In this document: piece by piece, positions 5,739 to 10,590 of the stretch
Layout: each line of letters opens with the position of its first letter
Position numbering within the stretch: the first letter of the stretch is position 1
DNA from: an uncultured Collinsella sp.
GTDB lineage: Bacteria > Actinomycetota > Coriobacteriia > Coriobacteriales > Coriobacteriaceae
Assembly: GCA_900551815.1 (NCBI GenBank)
Contig: URXE01000068.1
Coordinates: 1-10,590, forward strand
Direction: 5' to 3'
Length of the DNA stretch: 10,590 nt
Position numbers and translations under genes: made by a program
The notes under the pieces: generated by a model
Databases searched by the model: none
Told to the model about the DNA's origin: nothing
What the model saw: the letters and a program-made list of their open reading frames with translations, nothing else

Positions 5739-7889
5739 TTAGTACTGGCTCTCGTGCTTGCTAAAGAAGTCGAAGCGCGGGGGCAGCGGCTTTACGCGGT
5801 GCTCGCCGGGCTTCTCGCCCAGGCTCTCCACAAACTCGTCCGTGGAGGCAAAGATGTTATCCCAGCTAAAGAAAGCGACCGGGTCGACGTCGAAGTACTC
5901 GCAGATGAGCTCGCAGCCGGCCGGGACGATGCCGTGCATCAGGACGGTCGCCACGCGCAGCTCGGTAAAGGCGTCGACCAGGGCCTGCTTCATGGCGGCG
6001 TTGGCCGGCTCGCCCTCGAGCTTGTTGGCGGCCTTGGAGGCATCGCTCCAGCGCTTGTTGGCGGCGCGCAGGTAGTCGTCGCACACGGCGAGCGCGCGGT
6101 GCGTCTCGAACTTGTACATGGCCTGCTCAAAGGCAAGGGCGGCCTGCTCGGCAGCCTCGACCACGGCAGCAGAGGCGGCGCCGGCCGGAATGCAGCCGTT
6201 GCGATAGGGGCTCTCGTCGCCCTCCTTGACGGCGACGCCGTAGAAGCAGCTGCGGGCCAGGCGGTTGAACACGCCGGTCAAAAGAGCGCTCTCCTTAAGG
6301 GCAGGATCGATGACGCGCTTGTCGTCGCAGGCGCGCACCTCGTTGCCGTCCTTGTCCTTGCCGGTCACGCGCGTGTCATATGCCTTGGGGCTAAAGCTCA
6401 CCGGCTTCTCGGACAGACCGAGCGACAGCCAATGCGCGCGCATCTGCTCGCAGGTGTAGTGGTTGAGCAAGTCGTCTGCCGGCGGGGGAGGCGTCTGCGA
6501 GGACGAGCTGGCCTTTTTGCCCATGTAGAGCAGGTGGTAGCAGGCGCTGACGGTGCTCTGCGTGAGGTCCCAACCCAGGGCCTCCCACATGGCGGTCTGC
6601 GCGATGCAGTAGAAGTAGATGTTGTCCTGGCCGATGAACTGGTAGATCTGTGCGTCGTCAGAGCACCACCAGTCGTGCCAGTCGAGCGAGCTGTGCTGGT
6701 AGGTGGGTGCGGGTACCTGCGTGGAATCGGCGGCGGGCTCGCCCATGAGGGCGGCGTCCTGGGCGGCGACACCCTCGGTTACGCCGGCGGCTCGGGCGTC
6801 GCGGGCGAGCACGGTGCGGGTGTAGCTGATGGGTGCCCACAGGCTCTCGGGCCAGCACCAGCAGGTGACGTCGTTCACGCCGTCGACCTCGGGCACCGGA
6901 ACGCCCCAGTCGATGTTACCGGTGATGCGGAAGGGCACGAGCGCCTTGCCGCTGCGGAAGCGCACGCCGCCGTTGGCGAGCACCGCGTGGGCGTCGTCGC
7001 GCTCCTTCCAGCTGGGGAAGGTGACGGTAAAGCTGCTCTTGTTGCCCTCGGGCTCCAGCACGGTGTGCTCGGGCAGCTGGTCCTCGACGGCGTCGAAGGC
7101 CTCGCGGAACTTGTTCTGGATGTAGAGCTGCGCCGGCAGGAGCCACTCTTCCATGGTCTTGGAGACCACGGAGCGAACCTGCGGGTTCTGGGCGAGCTTG
7201 GCGGTGTAGGTCTTCATAAAGTCGAGGTAAGCCGGCAGGTCAAAGTAGAGGTTGTCGACCGGGCGCAGCTCGGGCACCTCGCCGGTGAGCTGGCTCTTGG
7301 GCGCGATGAGCTCCTCGGGCTCAAACTGGTGACCCAGGTCGCACTCGTCGGCGTAGGCCTTCTCGGACTTGCAGCCCTGGATGGGGCAGCGGCCGATCAC
7401 CTGACGGCCGTTGAGGAACGTGCCGGCCTTGGCATCGTAGAACTGCAGCGTGGAGCGCTTGGAGATGGTGCCTTGCTCGTGCAGGCGTTTGATAATCTCG
7501 GCGGTCACCTCGTTGTGAATCTGAGCAGCCGGTTCAAGGCCCGAGCCGCCGTAGATATCGCAGCTGATGTTGTAGTTGTTGAGGGTCGCGGCCTGGCGGG
7601 AGTGATTGGACTCGACATACTCGCCGATGGACTTGTCGTAGCCTTCGTTCTCCTTGAGCTTGCGGTAGCTCTCCATGATGGGCGAGCCGTAGCAGTCGGT
7701 GCCCGAGGTGAAGATGACGTTCTCGCGGCCCAGACGGTCGCGCAGGAAACGGGCGAAGAAGTCGGCCGGGACAAAGACGCCACCGACGTGGCCAAAGTGA
7801 AGGCCCTTGTTGCCGTAGGGTTCGCCGGCGGTAACGATGGCGCGGCGAGGCCAGCTGGGACGGTCGTTCATGGAGTATTTGGATGCCAT
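5739..7889 (-). CDS. metG: Methionyl-tRNA synthetase, divergent class I signatures
   Basis: Charges tRNA(Met) with methionine. The family is clear from EPYGN...LHFGHVGG (HFGH at 31-34, the HIGH box), TSGTDCYGSP (61-70), FLNGRQVIGRCP (158-169), APKS...LYFDLP (196-219), NIDWGVPVP (325-333), YQFIGQDNIYFYC (416-428) and a C-terminal helical anticodon domain (FNRLARS; ANKRW). Several hallmarks are altered. KMSKS is KASSS at 459-463, followed by QTPPPP. The usual WxDAPIGY is CWPESLWAPISY, so the aspartate is a tryptophan. The zinc knuckle reads C168, C173, C183, H187. KMSKS falls near residue 335 in E. coli; here insertions at about 266-320 and 358-400 (alanine-rich) push it to 459. Start ATG 7889 has AAGGAG 4 bases upstream; the longer frame to 7982 would cover the promoter. 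It heads an operon with the methyltransferase. A standard second metG elsewhere would make this a paralogue. Confidence 0.85.
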   Translation of the reverse strand: MASKYSMNDRPSWPRRAIVTAGEPYGNKGLHFGHVGGVFVPADFFARFLRDRLGRENVIFTSGTDCYGSPIMESYRKLKENEGYDKSIGEYVESNHSRQAATLNNYNISCDIYGGSGLEPAAQIHNEVTAEIIKRLHEQGTISKRSTLQFYDAKAGTFLNGRQVIGRCPIQGCKSEKAYADECDLGHQFEPEELIAPKSQLTGEVPELRPVDNLYFDLPAYLDFMKTYTAKLAQNPQVRSVVSKTMEEWLLPAQLYIQNKFREAFDAVEDQLPEHTVLEPEGNKSSFTVTFPSWKERDDAHAVLANGGVRFRSGKALVPFRITGNIDWGVPVPEVDGVNDVTCWCWPESLWAPISYTRTVLARDARAAGVTEGVAAQDAALMGEPAADSTQVPAPTYQHSSLDWHDWWCSDDAQIYQFIGQDNIYFYCIAQTAMWEALGWDLTQSTVSACYHLLYMGKKASSSSQTPPPPADDLLNHYTCEQMRAHWLSLGLSEKPVSFSPKAYDTRVTGKDKDGNEVRACDDKRVIDPALKESALLTGVFNRLARSCFYGVAVKEGDESPYRNGCIPAGAASAAVVEAAEQAALAFEQAMYKFETHRALAVCDDYLRAANKRWSDASKAANKLEGEPANAAMKQALVDAFTELRVATVLMHGIVPAGCELICEYFDVDPVAFFSWDNIFASTDEFVESLGEKPGEHRVKPLPPRFDFFSKHESQY

Positions 7890-7970
7890 GGGACTCCTTC
7901 GCATATGGTGAGAGCGCGGCCGGGCGCAAGGCCTGGCGACGCGGTGGTCAATTCGTGCATATCGTTCGAC

Positions 7971-7981
7971 ATTATCGCACA
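7971..7981 (-). promoter_or_regulatory. Extended -10 promoter element of metG
   Basis: Minus-strand TGTGCGATAAT, with GATAAT at 7976-7971, is identical over 11 bases to the degV promoter element. The predicted start is near 7964, leaving a leader of about 75 bases in which I see no T-box or other riboswitch. No good -35 is present. It lies back-to-back with the DUF3267 gene promoter, about 30 bases away. Confidence 0.5.
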
Positions 7982-8007
7982 TGCGGACGGGTACGTGGCA
8001 GGGGCGC

Positions 8008-8013
8008 TATCCT
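8008..8013 (+). promoter_or_regulatory. Candidate -10 for a leaderless DUF3267 gene transcript
   Basis: TATCCT ends 8 bases before the ATG at 8022, so transcription would begin at about 8020-8022, at or next to the start codon. There is no SD before that ATG, which agrees with leaderless translation, common in actinobacteria. Confidence 0.45.
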
Positions 8014-8021
8014 AAGATGCT

Positions 8022-8591
8022 ATGAATGAGATTTCCAACATACATGCGTTTGAGGACGAGGATTTTCTGCACGCCTGCTTTGTGTGGGGGATGGCAGTGC
8101 TTGGCGCATTTGCCGTGTGCCTGGTGCCGGTGTTTATGCTGCTGGGTGGGCCCGCGGACTTGGATGCGGCTGACGCGGGCGGTTGGATGGCCGTTTTGGG
8201 CTGGCTGGTCGGCTTGGCTGCGGTTTCGGCGGCGTCATTTGCCGTGCACGAGCTGGTGCACGGTGTGTTTTTTAAGCTGCTGGCGCCTGCGGGCGCGCAG
8301 GTGACCTTTGGGGCGAATCGCGAGACGGCGATGATCTATGCCTGCGCCGAGGGTGTCGTGTATTCGCGCCGGCGGTACGTGGCGGTTTGCCTGGCGCCGA
8401 CGGTTGTTGTGACGGCGGCGTTTGCCCTGGGGTTTGCGTTCTCGGGCTATCCGCTGCTGTGCTACCTGGCTGCCGGCTTGCATTTGTCGGGCTGTGTGGG
8501 CGACTGGTATTACGTGCGGACCATTTTGCGCGACCGCCGCATTGTCGCCTGCGAGGACACGTCCTTTGGCGTCCGCTTTTTCGCAAGGTAG
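8022..8591 (+). CDS. DUF3267-type integral membrane protein with HExxH zinc motif
   Basis: The 189-residue product has hydrophobic helices at about 20-43, 55-75, 120-141 and 143-160. HELVHG at 76-81 (His76, Glu77, His80) lies at the end of the second helix, the layout of the DUF3267 family of putative membrane zinc metalloproteases. GDWYYV (160-165) after the last helix is the likely counterpart of the conserved aspartate region that would supply a third ligand. The N-terminus is acidic and no cleavable signal is seen. No substrate is known for the family, and protease activity is inferred from the motif only. The start has no SD; see the leaderless promoter at 8008. It precedes queH by 61 bases in the same direction, but a functional link to queuosine is not implied by the sequence. 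Confidence 0.82.
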   Translation: MNEISNIHAFEDEDFLHACFVWGMAVLGAFAVCLVPVFMLLGGPADLDAADAGGWMAVLGWLVGLAAVSAASFAVHELVHGVFFKLLAPAGAQVTFGANRETAMIYACAEGVVYSRRRYVAVCLAPTVVVTAAFALGFAFSGYPLLCYLAAGLHLSGCVGDWYYVRTILRDRRIVACEDTSFGVRFFAR

Positions 8592-8600
8592 TCTTTTGGG

Positions 8601-8633
8601 ATGATTTTTCTGGGACGAGGATTAAAAAATCAT
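8601..8633. promoter_or_regulatory. AT-rich 9-bp inverted repeat upstream of queH
   Basis: ATGATTTTT (8601-8609) and AAAAATCAT (8625-8633) are perfect reverse complements, 15 bases apart. They lie between the DUF3267 stop and the queH ribosome binding site. TTGGGA (8596-8601) could be a -35, with a weak -10 around 8619-8625 inside the repeat, so an operator over the queH promoter is plausible. A weak terminator-like hairpin is the alternative. It does not match the preQ1 riboswitch pattern I know. Confidence 0.35.
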
Positions 8634-8652
8634 TGTGGGAGAGGAGATGTCC

Positions 8653-9228
8653 ATGAAGCCGTTGCTGCTGCATGCTTGCTGCGCGCCGTGCTCGCTGGAG
8701 CCGGTTCGCCTGCTGCGCGAGGAAGGGTTTGAACCCACAATCTGCTGGACAAACCCCAATATTCAACCGCGTGATGAATGGCGGCGGCGTTTGGACGAGC
8801 TGCGCCGGTGGTGTGCCGATGGCGACATCGAGCTCATCGAGGCGGGGGAGGACCGCGAGCGCTGGGAGGTCGGCGTGGCCCCGCTGGGCGCCGATCGACC
8901 CCGTCGCTGTCGCGCGTGCTATGCCTTGCGCCTGGCCGAGGCATGCCGTGTGGCTCAGGAGCGTGGGTTTGAGTTTGTGGGCACGACGCTCGCCGTCTCG
9001 CCGTATCAGTTGTTCGAAACCTGCAATGATGTGTTGGAGCGTCTGGCTGCCGCCCGCGGTCTAACTCCGGTAATTCGCGATTTTCGCCCGTATTATCCCG
9101 AGGCCACGCGTCGTTCGCGCGAGCTGGGCATGTATCGGCAGAATTATTGCGGCTGCCGATTCTCGGCCGTCGAGGCGGCCATGGACCGCGCCCGCATCCG
9201 CGACGAGCGCAAAGCGTCCAAAAAGTAG
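8653..9228 (+). CDS. queH: Epoxyqueuosine reductase QueH
   Basis: Reduces epoxyqueuosine in the wobble position of GUN-anticodon tRNAs to queuosine, the final step; it is a non-homologous replacement for the cobalamin enzyme QueG. The 191-residue protein matches the DUF208/QueH family: LHACCAPCS with adjacent Cys9 and Cys10 plus Cys13, CRAC with Cys86 and Cys89, and YRQNYCGC with Cys166 and Cys168. The adjacent pair plus CxxC are the expected ligands of the 4Fe-4S cluster; the C-terminal cysteines fit a redox role. TTLAVSPYQ (111-119) is also typical. ATG 8653 is chosen because GAGGAG (8641-8646) lies 6 bases upstream. GTG 8635 and ATG 8647 are in-frame alternatives that overlap or abut that site. 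queA follows after 64 bases, giving adjacent pathway steps. Confidence 0.93.
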   Translation: MKPLLLHACCAPCSLEPVRLLREEGFEPTICWTNPNIQPRDEWRRRLDELRRWCADGDIELIEAGEDRERWEVGVAPLGADRPRRCRACYALRLAEACRVAQERGFEFVGTTLAVSPYQLFETCNDVLERLAAARGLTPVIRDFRPYYPEATRRSRELGMYRQNYCGCRFSAVEAAMDRARIRDERKASKK

Positions 9229-9250
9229 TTCTTTTGGGCTGACAGCCTGC

Positions 9251-9256
9251 TAGGAT
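9251..9256 (+). promoter_or_regulatory. Candidate -10 upstream of queA
   Basis: TAGGAT lies 37 bases before the queA start, in the 64-base queH-queA gap, and would give a leader of about 30 bases with the AAGGAG site (9279-9284). No convincing -35 is visible, so read-through from queH may matter as much. Confidence 0.35.
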
Positions 9257-9292
9257 GTAGAGCGGACTTTAGCTATATAAGGAGTATCCGAC

Positions 9293-10510
<1,218 letters not shown>

Positions 10511-10537
10511 GTTACGGCGTTTTCCAAACGCCGTAAC
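10511..10537 (+). terminator. Hairpin immediately after queA, without a U-tract
   Basis: GTTACGGCGTTT and AAACGCCGTAAC form a perfect 12-bp stem with a 3-base TCC loop, starting at the base after the queA stop. The sequence that follows is GC-rich (CGGCCGACG), so it is not a canonical rho-independent terminator. It may act as a weak terminator or a 3'-end stabiliser. I see no supportable gene in 10538-10590. Confidence 0.55.
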
Positions 10538-10590
10538 CGGCCGACGCTGCGCGGGCCGCATTTGGACAATCTGACGTTCAACTTCAAGGG

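Noticed and set aside
7890..7964. T-box or SAM-type riboswitch in the metG leader
   Set aside because: The leader is only about 75 bases, with no T-box core sequence and no matching helices.
5703..8015. 770-codon open frame antisense to metG, longer than metG itself
   Set aside because: Its translation is rich in Val, Gly, Ala, Leu, His and Arg with no motif. It mirrors the strong C/G third-position bias of metG on the other strand, which removes stops.
8592..8652. preQ1 riboswitch in the queH leader
   Set aside because: I could not find the C-rich loop and the A-rich tail pairing of the preQ1-I aptamer; only an AT-rich inverted repeat is present.

Overview
The window looks like a chromosomal core segment from a high-GC (about 60%) actinobacterium, most likely a Coriobacteriia gut anaerobe such as Collinsella. 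That placement is inference from composition and gene content; no rRNA or other marker is present. I see no mobile element, CRISPR array, phage gene, tRNA or rRNA.

Layout, left to right. A class III fructose-1,6-bisphosphatase on the minus strand runs off the left edge (1-1775). It is divergent from a DegV-family lipid-binding protein on the plus strand (2096-2986). The 320-base gap between them is rich in inverted repeats. A strong 21-bp hairpin (3044-3092) ends degV and also the convergent minus-strand gene, a TIM-barrel protein of unknown function with an acidic tail (3097-4188). A 56-residue single-pass membrane protein follows on the plus strand (4381-4551). Next, on the minus strand, an unusual methionyl-tRNA synthetase (5739-7889) and an m5C RNA methyltransferase (4576-5679) form a likely two-gene operon. 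The right end is a plus-strand run: a DUF3267 membrane metalloprotease-like protein (8022-8591), queH (8653-9228) and queA (9293-10510), closed by a hairpin.

Functional themes. The right half is dominated by translation and RNA modification: MetRS charges tRNA, the NOL1/NOP2/Sun enzyme methylates RNA cytosine, and QueA followed by QueH carry out the last two steps of queuosine synthesis on tRNA. The left half is central metabolism (gluconeogenic FBPase) and lipid handling (DegV/FakB-like). Most genes are ordinary. The best leads are the MetRS, whose class I signatures are strongly altered, the palindrome-rich fbp-degV gap, a composition break inside fbp, the TIM-barrel family of unknown function, and a variant motif in QueA. 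I did not find a clearly new multi-gene system.
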